NCBI GenBank assembly: GCA_034437695.1
Contig: DAOTTJ010000047.1
Coordinates: 8,764-72,763 of the forward strand
Reading direction: 5' to 3'
DNA: 64,000 nt
Origin: Paraktedonobacter sp034437695
GTDB lineage: Bacteria > Chloroflexota > Ktedonobacteria > Ktedonobacterales > Ktedonobacteraceae
In this document: in pieces, positions 1 through 8,580 of the stretch
Layout of the letters: each line of letters begins with the position of its first letter
Position numbering within the stretch: position 1 is the stretch's first letter
Program-made: the position numbers and the translations under genes
The notes under the pieces: generated by a model
What the model was told of the DNA's origin: nothing
What the model saw: the letters and a program-made list of their open reading frames with translations, nothing else
Database searches by the model: none

Positions 1-775
1 GTTCCTTTCCGCGTGCATCGTTTGTGCTGGCAACGAAGGTCTATTTCCCGATGGGAGACGGTCCCAACGATCGCGGCCTATCGCGTAAACATATTATGGA
101 ACAATGTCACGCCAGCCTGCGTCGTCTCAATACCGATTATATCGATCTGTATCAATGACATCGCTATGATAGCGAAACCCCGCTGGAGGAGGTGTTGCGA
201 GCGCTTGATGATCTTGTAACACAAGGCAAAGTACTCTCTATACGGGTGTTTCAGAGTGGTCGGCCGCGCAGATCAGCGATGCAGTAGCGCTGGCTAGCGA
301 GTTGAACCTGGATCGGATCGTGTCAAACCAGCCGCTTTACAATATGTTGACTCGCGCGATCGAAGCCGAGGTAATCCCGGTATCTGAGCGCGAGGGCATT
401 GGTCAGATTGTTTTCTCGCCACTCGCTCAGGGAGTACTGACCGGAAAATACAAGCCCGGCCAGCAGCCAGAACAGGGGACACGAGCAGCGAATGACCAAC
501 TGAACGAATTTATGAAGGGAACCAGCCTGATGAGCGATAAGACGCTGACGGCTGTGCAGAATCTGCAAGCGCTGGCTCGCCAGAATAGCTTCACCCTGTC
601 TCAGCTTGCGCTGGCGTGGGTTCTACGACAGCCTAATGTCAGCTCGGCTATTATTGGGGCTTCGCATCCTGATCAGGTGGCTGAGAATGTCAAAGCAGGT
701 GAGATGCAGCTCTCTGCGGAGATGCTCAGCAAGATCGATGCGATCCTCGGCAACGTTGTGTCATATATACGTTAA
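1..775 (+). pseudogene. Aldo/keto reductase, broken and cut by the window edge
   Basis: This is the C-terminal two thirds of an aldo/keto reductase of the YajO/YhdN type (TIM-barrel NADPH oxidoreductase). Reading from base 3, the frame carries family sequence (LATKVYFPMGDG, then RRLNTDYIDLYQ), is stopped by TGA at 156-158 where the family has a Cys (LYQCHRYD), and continues. Near base 240 the frame shifts and resumes as VSEWSAAQ leading into SNQPLYNML, with the usual SPLAQGVLTGKY and LAWVLRQPNV blocks to the stop at 773-775. One stop and one frameshift make it a likely pseudogene; a read error could explain one of the two but less easily both. The 5' end is outside the window. Another, intact AKR lies at 37398-38294 but is from a different subgroup. 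Confidence 0.85.
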
Positions 776-780
776 GACAA

Positions 781-840
781 AAGAGATGCAGGCCTGTCTC
801 TTCTGCTACATGTATCAGAAGAGACAGACCCGCATCTCTT
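781..840. terminator. Large two-part hairpin between convergent genes
   Basis: Outer arms of 9 bp (781-789 with 832-840) enclose inner arms of 12 bp (CTGTCTCTTCTG at 794-805 with 816-827). It starts five bases after the aldo/keto reductase stop and ends just before the stop of the convergent STAND gene, so it probably serves both directions. There is no clear T-run. Confidence 0.6.
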
Positions 841-846
841 CTCTCG

Positions 847-3477
847 TCATGTTCCCTGTTCTTCGTGCGCGATGGCCTGAACTACGTACTCGTATTGAGT
901 GCGGCTCGCAACGGTTTTAGGATGGGAGTCTCCCAGGGACTGCGTGCGGATCTTGAGCGCACGTCTAAAGAGCGGTGCGGCCTGGAGCAAGAGACCCTGT
1001 TGCTGAGTGCATAGCGCCAGATCGTGCAGAATTTGAGCTGTCTCGGGGTGCTCGCATCCTAACCCCTGCTCAAGGATGTGCAGTGCTCGTGCGTAAAGCT
1101 GCTCGGCCTCCTTGTATTGATCTCGCTCAACAAAAATATCCGCCAGCCCATTCAGCGCATAAGCAAGGTGGGGGTGATCGGGTCCCACCGCCTGTTCCCA
1201 GATCAAGAGCGCTCGCTCATAGAGGGGTTGAGCCTGTTCGTATGCTCCCTGGAGGCTGTAGAGTTCGGCCAGGTTACTGAGTGCGCCCGCAACCTCAAAA
1301 TGCTCAGATCCCCAGGCCTGTTCCCAGATACGCAAGGCTCGTTCGTAGAGCAAGCGAGCCTGGTCGTACTTCCCCTGTTCCCTATAGAGATCAGCCAGAT
1401 TATTGGCCACATGGCCTACCTCAGGGTGGTCGGGTCCCATCGCCCGTTCCCAGATCGAGAGCGTTCGTTCATACAGGGATTGGGCCTGGTCATATTTTCC
1501 CTGGGCAGTGAAAAGGATCGCCAGCCCATTCAGCGCATAAGCCACAGTTGGATGGTCGGACCCCAGTACACGCTCCCAAATCAAGAGCGCTCGCTCATAC
1601 AGGGATTGAGCCTGGTCATACTTCCCCAGATGACGGTGAAGGATCGCCAGGTTGCAAAGGACACGAGCTACCTCTGGGTGCTCTGCTCCCAACTCTCGCT
1701 CACGAAGATGTAAGGCTCGTTCGTAGAGCAAGCGAGCCTGGTCGTATCTTCCCTGTTCATACGAGATGGCGGCAAGTTTGTTGAGTGTGTTTGCCACTTC
1801 AAGTGGTTCAGACTCCACGCTCTGCTCCCAAATGTGCAGCGCACGTGTACAGAGGGGTTGAGCCTGTTCGTACTTCCCCTGGAGGCGGTAGAGTTCAGCT
1901 ACATTATTGAGCACTCTCGCTACCTGAAAGTGCTCAGAACCTAATCGATGCTCACGAATACGTAAAGCCCGCATGAACAATGGTAGGGCTTGTTCGTATT
2001 GAGCACGTTCGTGGAGATAGAGAGCAGCCTTTGCTAAGATGTCCGCCAACTCAAGATCTGGGAGAGGATCGTGCATGTCCATTGTACAGGTTAAAACGTG
2101 CGGCAAGAGTCGGTCGCACAGAGGCCACGTTTCGAAGGTAACCATAGGAAAGAGAGTAAAGAGCAGGTGGATGGTTTGCTGCTGATACTGCTGGCGGTCA
2201 GCTTCACTCATCGCCTGCCGCAGGACGGTCTGCACAAGCCGATGGAGAGAGAGCGTATGCGTGTCTGGATGTCGCCGCACAAGCGATAGACTCCGTAGAA
2301 CCCCAATGGCATCGTTGAAAATCAGAGGGTCTCTCAAGAGCGACAGAGCCGTATTATCTCTTTGCACAAAAAGTTCTTCGGGAAGAGCGTCCGGCGCAAG
2401 AAAAGCACAGAGCTTGAGCAGATCGACCGCGGCTTGATTTCGCTGGTGAACCCACTCAAAAGCCAGAGTAAAGGTCATAGTCACCGATGTAGGATGCTCG
2501 GTTGGAATGCTCCCACGTCGTGCTAACATCGCGCTTTGCCTTTGCTGCCAGAGATGCAGATACACCTCCAGTGTACAACTGGTCTCCAGAATATACGCTC
2601 CAGCCTGGTCAAGCGCCAACGGCAACCCACCCAGCTGCCGGGCCAAGATGCGGGCCAGAGCAACCTCCGCAGCCAACGCATCGTCAAGGGATGCGTGTAG
2701 CTCAATCCGCTTGCTCCGTTTGAGCAGAAAGAGTGTACCATCGTCCTCAGCAAGCACATCGACTTCAATGACCTGAGCGACAGGTTCGGTTACCTGCCGC
2801 CGGGTCGTGAGCAAAACAGCCCCATGCTTATCGATAGGAACAAATTGCTTGACCACAGAGAGATCTTCGAGATTGTCAAACACAAGGAGCCAACCTTCAT
2901 GAACACTAAGCCAGCGCTTGACTGCGTCTACAATCTTCTGTTCATAGGTCTCGTTTCTCTCTGGCAACCGCAACAGCCTGGCTACCTCGATAAATGAAGA
3001 AATGATGGTCTCGGAAGTATCAGCATTAATCCAGAAGATATCGTGATACGTTTCCTGGTAACGATAGGCATATTCGAGCGCGAGCTGCGTTTTGCCTATC
3101 CCTCCTAAACCAACAATCGCTTGTGTGATAGCCAGATACCCATGTGAACCAAGGTGCAGATGGAGATGTTGTAACAACCGTTCTCTGCCCGTAAAGTAAG
3201 GATTGCGGTCAAAGGGAAGATTGGAGGACGTAAGGAAAGAAACCGTGCCAAAGCGCGTTTCGATCAGGAGACGCTTCTCTTCTTCATCCAAATCGAGCAC
3301 CGTTGCGAGATGAAGGAGCGTACTAAACGTCTCGGGTCGCTCCATATTGCGTTCCCATAAACTTATCGAGTTTCGATGGACCTCTATTTTATTGGCAAGG
3401 ACTTGCTGACTTAATTTTTTTCGTTGGCGAAAAAGTTTCAGGAGATCTCCAAACGAAGACGTTTGCTGAGGCTTCAT
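847..3477 (-). CDS. XRE / NB-ARC / TPR protein (STAND, NLR-like)
   Basis: An 876-residue signal-transduction ATPase. Residues about 8-70 form a Cro/C1-type helix-turn-helix (RKKLSQQVLANKIEVHRNSI). The NB-ARC ATPase follows: Walker A GLGGIGKT at about 123-130, Walker B WLLVFDNLED, the sensor stretch GAVLLTTRR and the GLPLALDQ motif typical of plant and bacterial NB-ARC proteins. From about residue 480 to the end there are nine kinesin-light-chain-type TPR units of 42 residues (pattern LNxLAxLYxxQGKYxQAxxLYERAL). I chose ATG 3477 (MKPQQTSSFG) because an AAGGATGG element sits just upstream and the HTH starts there; an upstream in-frame start at 3558 gives a non-conserved tail. The family senses a ligand through the repeats and then oligomerises. 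DNA-binding STAND proteins act as regulators; related ones act in phage defence. The ligand cannot be read from the sequence. Confidence 0.9.
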   Translation of the reverse strand: MKPQQTSSFGDLLKLFRQRKKLSQQVLANKIEVHRNSISLWERNMERPETFSTLLHLATVLDLDEEEKRLLIETRFGTVSFLTSSNLPFDRNPYFTGRERLLQHLHLHLGSHGYLAITQAIVGLGGIGKTQLALEYAYRYQETYHDIFWINADTSETIISSFIEVARLLRLPERNETYEQKIVDAVKRWLSVHEGWLLVFDNLEDLSVVKQFVPIDKHGAVLLTTRRQVTEPVAQVIEVDVLAEDDGTLFLLKRSKRIELHASLDDALAAEVALARILARQLGGLPLALDQAGAYILETSCTLEVYLHLWQQRQSAMLARRGSIPTEHPTSVTMTFTLAFEWVHQRNQAAVDLLKLCAFLAPDALPEELFVQRDNTALSLLRDPLIFNDAIGVLRSLSLVRRHPDTHTLSLHRLVQTVLRQAMSEADRQQYQQQTIHLLFTLFPMVTFETWPLCDRLLPHVLTCTMDMHDPLPDLELADILAKAALYLHERAQYEQALPLFMRALRIREHRLGSEHFQVARVLNNVAELYRLQGKYEQAQPLCTRALHIWEQSVESEPLEVANTLNKLAAISYEQGRYDQARLLYERALHLRERELGAEHPEVARVLCNLAILHRHLGKYDQAQSLYERALLIWERVLGSDHPTVAYALNGLAILFTAQGKYDQAQSLYERTLSIWERAMGPDHPEVGHVANNLADLYREQGKYDQARLLYERALRIWEQAWGSEHFEVAGALSNLAELYSLQGAYEQAQPLYERALLIWEQAVGPDHPHLAYALNGLADIFVERDQYKEAEQLYARALHILEQGLGCEHPETAQILHDLALCTQQQGLLLQAAPLFRRALKIRTQSLGDSHPKTVASRTQYEYVVQAIAHEEQGT
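1000..2080 (-). repeat. Tandem 126-bp repeats coding the TPR array
   Basis: The nine TPR units are also similar as DNA. For example the blocks around 1200-1250 and 1570-1620 share long runs (GCTCGCTCATA, GAGCCTG). Such arrays can gain or lose units by recombination. Confidence 0.7.
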
Positions 3478-3716
3478 GTTTTGCCATCCTTGTACATTGT
3501 TTGCTATCCCTGGAAAAGAAATGCGTTGTGTCTTGCTTCGCACAACGCTATTGTGCATCTCATACTTTACAGTACAGTCAAGCGCTTGACAAGTGCTTCC
3601 TGCACCTGATGGTTCCTTAGGAGATATTTCTTATGGACCAGAATTTTCCAATGCTGTGCAATCAGATGTCACTGTATTTTAGACAAGGTTGCTTACAGCA
3701 ATCAGAAAGAAGAAGT

Positions 3717-4640
3717 ATGATAATGCCCAAAGCAGTCAAATTCGAACACTATGGTGGCATCGAAGTATTACAGGTTGTAGATGTCGCGCAACCGGTGCCA
3801 GGTCCAGAGCAAGTGCTCGTCAATGTCAGAGCGGCTGGTATTAACCCCGGTGAGGCATCTATCCGTAAGGGCCTGTTTGCCGAGCGTTGGCCAGCAACAT
3901 TCCCCAGTGGACAGGGCAGCAACCTGACAGGGATAGGGGTCGCTGTTGGCTCTAGAGTAGAAGGTTTCGCTGTGGGCGACGAGGTGCTCGGTTTCACAAA
4001 CAACAGGGCCAGCCAGGCAGAGTTTGTTGTTGTCGAGGCGAGTAACGTAACCCATCGTCTGCGCAATGTCTCCTGGGAAGCGGCTGGTGCATTGTTTGTT
4101 GCAGGGACAACCGCTTACGCGGCAATTCGCGCGGTCTCGTTGCAACGGAGAGACACCCTCGCTGTCTCAGGAGCAGCACGCGGAGTCGGCTCAATCGTCC
4201 TTCAACTGGCAGTCAGAGCCGGGACAAAGGTGATTGCTCTGGCCGGCCCGACTCATCACCAGTGGCTGAGCGACTACGGAGTCATCCCGCTTGACTACGG
4301 TGAGGGCGTCGAGGAGCGTATTCGGGCAGTCACTGACGGTCGACTCGATGGTATCCATACCTTTGGAGCCGATTACGTCGAACTTGCGCTCAAACTCGGC
4401 GTTCAGCCCGAACGTATCAATACGATTATCAACATTGACGCTGTGACAAAGTATGGCGGCAAAGCCGAGGGCAACACTCAGGCGGCGAACGCGACAGTCC
4501 TGGCTGATCTCACCCGGTTTATCGATCAGGGAGCATTGGAAATCCCGATTGCCCGCGTTTATCCACTGGCCGCTGGTCAAGAGGCATATCGCGAGCTGGA
4601 ACAGCGCCATACACCTGGGAAGATTGTGCTCGTACCCTGA
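3717..4640 (+). CDS. NADPH:quinone-oxidoreductase-like zinc-type dehydrogenase (MDR family)
   Basis: About 307 residues from the medium-chain dehydrogenase/reductase superfamily. The N-terminus (AVKFEHYGGIEVLQV) and catalytic domain (VRAAGINPGEASIRKG) match the quinone oxidoreductase branch, which lacks the catalytic zinc cysteines; none are seen here. The NADP-binding Rossmann part has SGAARGVGSIVLQLA. The C-terminus ends TPGKIVLVP, as in the family. ATG 3717 follows an AGAAAGAAGAAG purine tract; ATG 3723 (MPKAV) is an alternative start. The Rrf2 regulator starts about 210 bases downstream on the same strand, so the two may form a regulator/enzyme pair. Substrate is unknown. Confidence 0.85.
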   Translation: MIMPKAVKFEHYGGIEVLQVVDVAQPVPGPEQVLVNVRAAGINPGEASIRKGLFAERWPATFPSGQGSNLTGIGVAVGSRVEGFAVGDEVLGFTNNRASQAEFVVVEASNVTHRLRNVSWEAAGALFVAGTTAYAAIRAVSLQRRDTLAVSGAARGVGSIVLQLAVRAGTKVIALAGPTHHQWLSDYGVIPLDYGEGVEERIRAVTDGRLDGIHTFGADYVELALKLGVQPERINTIINIDAVTKYGGKAEGNTQAANATVLADLTRFIDQGALEIPIARVYPLAAGQEAYRELEQRHTPGKIVLVP

Positions 4641-4667
4641 ATTCTCGTTTTGCGCCTTTTTTCAGCA

Positions 4668-4743
4668 GGATCGGGTTCAAGCGCTCTCGCTCGAACCCGA
4701 TCCAAAAAACCGGGGGCGGGGGCGCAAGCCTCTGTCTTGCGCC
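4668..4743 (+). terminator. Two hairpins after the oxidoreductase gene
   Basis: First stem: GGATCGGGTTC at 4668-4678 pairs with 4693-4703 (11 bp). Second stem: GGCGCAAG at 4721-4728 pairs with 4736-4743. Neither is followed by a T-run on the plus strand, so this may be a factor-dependent terminator or a REP-like sequence rather than a classic one. Confidence 0.4.
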
Positions 4744-4854
4744 AAATGAAATGAGCTTGACAGGCGTTCCTGCTCTCGCGTATACTTTTGAGAAATGGCT
4801 GTAATAATGTTTATTGCAACCATTGTGCAAAAAGAGACGATTAAGGAAAGAGCG

Positions 4855-5310
4855 ATGAGTGCCAATAGCCGTTTAACCTTAGCCATCCACACGCTCACCT
4901 GGCTGGCAAGCTACCGGGACACCTACGAGTTCGCCACTTCTGAGCGTATTGCCAGAAGCGTAAAGACAAACCCGGTGATCCTGCGTGGGCTACTTGGCAT
5001 GATGGAGAAGCGGCACCTGGTCAATGTCCAGCACGGCAGCAACGCTGGGTGGCGCATCGCACGCAATCCACAGGAAATCACCCTCCTTGATGTCTATCGC
5101 GCAGTGAAGCCAGATAAGCTTTTCTCGCTGCATCGCACCCAGCCAAACCAGTTGTGCCTCATCGGCCGCGGCATTCGCTCACCCCTTGAGCAGGTCTATA
5201 GCCACGCTCAGAGCGCGTTAGACATCGAACTGGCCCGCACAACTATCGCCGATATTCTACGCGATACGCTTGTATCTGCCTCTGCTCTGCCGCAAACCCA
5301 GACACCCTGA
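4855..5310 (+). CDS. Rrf2 family transcriptional regulator
   Basis: 151 residues. The start at ATG 4855 (MSANSRLTLAIHTL) has AAGGAAAG six bases upstream. The winged helix spans the first 70 residues (LAIHTLTWLAS, then TSERIARSVKTNPVILRGLLGMMEKRHLV), followed by the wing (GSNAGWRIARNPQEITLLDVYRAV) and a long helix. The three-cysteine Fe-S cluster pattern of IscR and NsrR is missing: I see one Cys only (NQLCLIG). A non-Fe-S Rrf2 such as a YwnA-type regulator is therefore the best guess. In that group the target is often a neighbouring oxidoreductase, here the gene ending at 4640. Confidence 0.85.
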   Translation: MSANSRLTLAIHTLTWLASYRDTYEFATSERIARSVKTNPVILRGLLGMMEKRHLVNVQHGSNAGWRIARNPQEITLLDVYRAVKPDKLFSLHRTQPNQLCLIGRGIRSPLEQVYSHAQSALDIELARTTIADILRDTLVSASALPQTQTP

Positions 5311-5382
5311 TCACCGCTTCTTTCATCTCTTTTGCCTCTCTTGCCTCTTTCCATAGGAATAGAGGGAAGCCCAGGATACCTG

Positions 5383-5390
5383 TAAAACTC
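5383..5390. repeat. Target-site duplication, left copy (TAAAACTC)
   Basis: Eight bases directly outside the left end of the IS66-type element, identical to 6985-6992. Confidence 0.85.
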
Positions 5391-6984
5391 GTATCTATTC
5401 AGTAGGGGATGCGTCCAATGTCGATGACCGGAAAGCGCCTGTTCGAGTGCTGAGAGCAAGGGGATTTCCTGCTTGCGCAGCGCGGAGAGGTAGCTGCGAA
5501 TGCGACAGAACATGCAATGCCTTGCTCCGTGCGAAAGCAGCCCGAGATTTTTTGCTGCACCTTGATCAGACGCAGATCACGCTCCGCCAGGTTGTTGTCA
5601 AAGGGCACAGCAAAGGCATACAGAAACCGCAGCACGGCCTGCTTTTGCTGGGAGAAACGGTCTAGTAGGTTGCGAGCTGGGCTTTGCCTGGCTCGTCCAG
5701 GCTCGCGCTTGTTGTGCGCTGACTTTGTGGGAACTGGAGGAGGCGGATTGGCCTGATAACCTTCTCTCAGGATCTTCTCGTAGCGATGCAGTAATGCAGC
5801 GAGTACCGGTAGATCCAGTTCCCGCTGTCCCAAGGCTCTGGCCTGCTCAACCTCCGCTTTCATCTCCAAAAGCAGGGCTTTCATCGATCTTCCCCAGGGT
5901 TGTTTGAGTTCTTCCTCGATAAACGTCAGGTCGCGCAAGTGATGGACATTGCACAATGCCTGAGTGAAGGTGTAGCCCTGATAGCTCTTCAATCCGTCGT
6001 GGACCGACGTGCCGGGAAAGCAGGGCGCAATGCCAATGGCATCCATCCCTTTTTGACCTCGGCTCCGATGAATCCCATAATGTGTGAGTCGATCGGTGGC
6101 ACACACATGAACCCACCAGCCCTCTTTCCCGACTCGCATCCCCGTTTCATCCTGATGCAGTACTGCTGCTTTCACTAGAGCTTCTTTGAGGTCGTTTTCA
6201 ACCTCCGCCAGATTCTGCTGACAGGTGGTGACAACGGTGGAGATACTGCCCGCTGAGAGTTGCACGCCAAGCAAATCCGGCGCGAGCATAGGGAACGGCT
6301 TGGCCTTCTCCCAGAGAAACAGCCAGCGCCTGGATGCCCGCTCCCTATTGAGCAGGCACTTTGACTGATGCCGGGAAGGTGGCTCGTGTCAGATGAAAAC
6401 AGGTTGGACAGGATTTTTCTTCGACGCGATGTTCCGTGACCCAGAGCCGTTTGGTTGGCAAATCGATTGTTTGGCGTCGTTCTGGGAGCGTCGCTGGCTG
6501 GTTGCAGAGATCTCGCTGGCAATGCTCACAACAGGTAACAGGATGAAGCTGTACCTCGTCGGGCATCTCCACCTGTCTGAGGTGATGTCCTCGATGGCCT
6601 TTTTGCCCACCAGACTTCTTCCCACTCTTCTGTTTCAAGCTTTTCGGCACACCCACAAAGCGATCAGAGGAAGGCGGCAAACTGCTATTATGGCTATTCT
6701 TCGCCTGCTGCCCCTCCAGCATTTTTACGCGTCCTTGCAGCCCTTCGAGGCTCTGGGCGTGTTCTTGCAACCGTTCGATGGCTTGAATGGCTTCTTTCAA
6801 ACCCTCGCGCAGTGCCTGCTTTTCTTGCTGGAGTTGTTGCATTTCCTGGTGTTTTTCATACGTGATGTCGCGCTAGGCTGTCTTCTCCGCTCGCAGTTGC
6901 TCCAGTTCTTCCTCTGTTGTCATATCCTTACTGTAGCAAATGTACTGCTCATCCTGCAACTGCATAGCCCCTCTGAATAGATAC
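5391..6984 (-). mobile_element. IS66-family insertion sequence, complete ends, dead transposase
   Basis: A 1594-bp element. The left end GTATCTATTCAGTAGGGG (5391-5408) and the right end CCCCTCTGAATAGATAC (6968-6984) are inverted repeats. It is bounded by a perfect 8-bp direct repeat TAAAACTC, and 8 bp is the duplication size known for IS66. It carries only the large transposase gene (tnpC type), on the minus strand; no tnpA/tnpB accessory genes are present, as in the ISBst12-like subgroup. The transposase is broken at several points, so this copy can move only with a helper. Confidence 0.9.
5399..6923 (-). pseudogene. IS66 family transposase, several stops and frameshifts
   Basis: The gene starts at ATG 6923 (MTTEEELEQLRAEK) and has an in-frame TAG about 16 codons in. 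It then reads the coiled-coil N-terminus (QQEKQALREGLKEAIQAI), the family motif NSHNSSLPPSSD and the zinc-finger-like part (CCEHCQ, then CPTC). A second TAG follows VKVPAQ near 6342. A frameshift near 6280 brings in the catalytic part: LHQDETGMRV holds the first Asp, SVHDGLKSY the second, and FDNNLAERDLRLIKVQQKISG the Glu block. Another frameshift near 5510 moves the conserved C-terminus (RIRSYLSALRKQ) into another frame. Length fits the roughly 500-residue family. Four lesions make it non-functional. Confidence 0.9.
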
Positions 6985-6992
6985 TAAAACTC
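6985..6992. repeat. Target-site duplication, right copy (TAAAACTC)
   Basis: Identical to 5383-5390 and directly outside the right end of the IS66-type element. Confidence 0.85.
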
Positions 6993-7037
6993 GACCATAA
7001 AGCAATTTGTTCTATTTTTGTCCGTCATTCGGCCTCT

Positions 7038-7054
7038 GTATCTATTCAGATGGG
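7038..7054 (+). repeat. Extra copy of the IS66-like terminal sequence
   Basis: GTATCTATTCAG at 7038-7049 is identical to the outer 12 bases of both ends of the neighbouring element, in the orientation of a left end. Inner bases differ (ATGGGTAGGG). Bases 7055-7336 beyond it hold no gene that I recognise, so this may be the stub of a second, related element. Confidence 0.5.
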
Positions 7055-7336
7055 TAGGGAAATCGTGTGTCCGGTCAGGTCGCAAGAGTTTTGGATTGCG
7101 CCAGAACACAGGCTGTCGCCGTTCATGTGTTGGTGGATAAGCTCTTATGAAAAGAGCATTGCCTGCGTCAACATAGGGAATTTACCAGGTGCCTTTGCAA
7201 CGTCGGTCTGCCATCATGCCTTGGCCAATCTATCCGTGAGACATCGAATGAACCGTGGCGATTGAAGAGATCACAACCCGCAACTGCCACAATGATGAAA
7301 ACCGTGGCAGTCGAAGGTACTCCTGGTCGCGCGTGT

Positions 7337-8275
7337 TCAGGTGGTGAGGATGATCTTGGCAAGACCGCCCCTTTCGGCGATTGCCTGTGCTTCGGCAGCA
7401 TCAGCGAACGGCATGATACGGTCGATAGGGATCGTCAACTTGCCAGCGCGTACCGCTTCAGCGTAGCGCAAGATTGTTTCAGTGAAGTGTACGGTTCTTT
7501 CGGAGATCGATCCCGCGAAAACGATAGTGATGCGGATGGTAGGATAAAGCGCGACGTCTTGCCGGTCTCGGTTGGGGAAGCAGCCGAATGTGCCACCTGA
7601 CTTCACCCTGGCAAGGAACGTGTTGGCGAGCTTCCCACCGACGGTATCGGCAACGCAGTCGACTGGATCGAGTGTGTCAATCGCTGTATCATCATCGATG
7701 GCGACGGCCTCGCTCACTCCGGGAAGCTGACCGGGCCTCGTCAAGTCGCTTGCCGCGAACGCCCGCAATGATCCGCGCACCAATCTGTGATGCCGCGAAG
7801 ACCGCTGAACGACCGACGGAACCTAAAGCCCCGGTGATGAGGACGGTCTGACCAGGTTGGACGGTGGCTCCGAGCTGGATCAGATTATCGCCCATGAGCG
7901 TAACGAGTGGAAGCGCGGCAGCGGTAGTCATCTCCAAGCCAGCGGGAATGTTGACAAGGTTGCTGGCTTTGACGGTGCAACGTTCTGCGTAGGTATGCGG
8001 AGCCATCGCCATGACGCGGTCGCCAACCTCGAAAGCGGTGACACCCTCGCCTACCTCAAGAACGGTACCCGCGAGGTCGCAGCCGGGGATGGAGGGGAAC
8101 GCTATCAGAATATGATGCCCTTGACGGCTCCAGAGCCTACCTTCCAATCAGCAGGGTTGATGCTGGTGGCCGAAACGCGCACGAGCACCTCGCCTGCGGC
8201 GGGTTTGGGGTCTTCAACGTCTTCGTAGGTGAGTAGTGACGCAGGGCCATACTCGTGGAGAACAATGGCTTTCAT
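7337..8275 (-). pseudogene. Zinc-type alcohol dehydrogenase / quinone reductase, two frameshifts
   Basis: An MDR-superfamily oxidoreductase. The start at ATG 8275 reads MKAIVLHEYGPASLL and then VRVSATSINPADWKVGSG. Near 8115 the frame shifts into FPSIPGCDLAGTVLEVGEGV and the NADP-binding part LITGALGSVGRSAVFAASQIGA. Near 7745 it shifts again into the C-terminal half (LDPVDCVADTVGGKLANTF), ending IPIDRIMPFADAAEAQ and LAKIILTT. With both shifts removed the gene would be about 310 residues, normal for the family. It lies directly downstream of another fragment of the same superfamily (8303-8531). Confidence 0.85.
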
Positions 8276-8302
8276 GCTTTCCCTCGATTTCTTGAAATAG
8301 GT

Positions 8303-8531
8303 TCATATGGATGGGCCAATAGCGTCGACAATACCGGCGAAATCATGGCCCAGGCCGCGCGGAAACCACCCTCAGATGACCCGCACAATTGCCCCAATCC
8401 GCCAGGTTGGTTGCCACAGCCCTGACTCGCACACGAACCTGACCGCGCCCAGGTTTGGGAATCTCAACCTCCTCCAAACCCATTTCCTCTGGGCCGCCGT
8501 ACTGGTGATAGAGAATGCTCTGCATGAGCAT
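8303..8531 (-). pseudogene. N-terminal fragment of a zinc-type oxidoreductase
   Basis: This stretch encodes only the first 75 or so residues of an MDR oxidoreductase: QSILYHQYGGPEEMGLEEVEIPKPG, VRAVATNLADWGNC, then after a frameshift LGHDFAGIVDAIGP before a stop at 8303. The rest of the gene is absent; a second, separate oxidoreductase pseudogene begins 28 bases downstream. It was probably the target gene of the TetR regulator just upstream, because two palindromes lie in front of its start. Confidence 0.75.
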
Positions 8532-8542
8532 GTCTTTTGCTC

Positions 8543-8580
8543 ATAGCTGAAACGCCACCTGTCATGAGCGTTTCAGCTAT
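8543..8580. promoter_or_regulatory. 13-bp inverted repeat upstream of the oxidoreductase fragment
   Basis: ATAGCTGAAACGC (8543-8555) is repeated inverted at 8568-8580 with a 12-base loop. It contains the end of the tetR reading frame and precedes the fragment's start at 8531. It could be a terminator for tetR or an operator. Confidence 0.4.
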
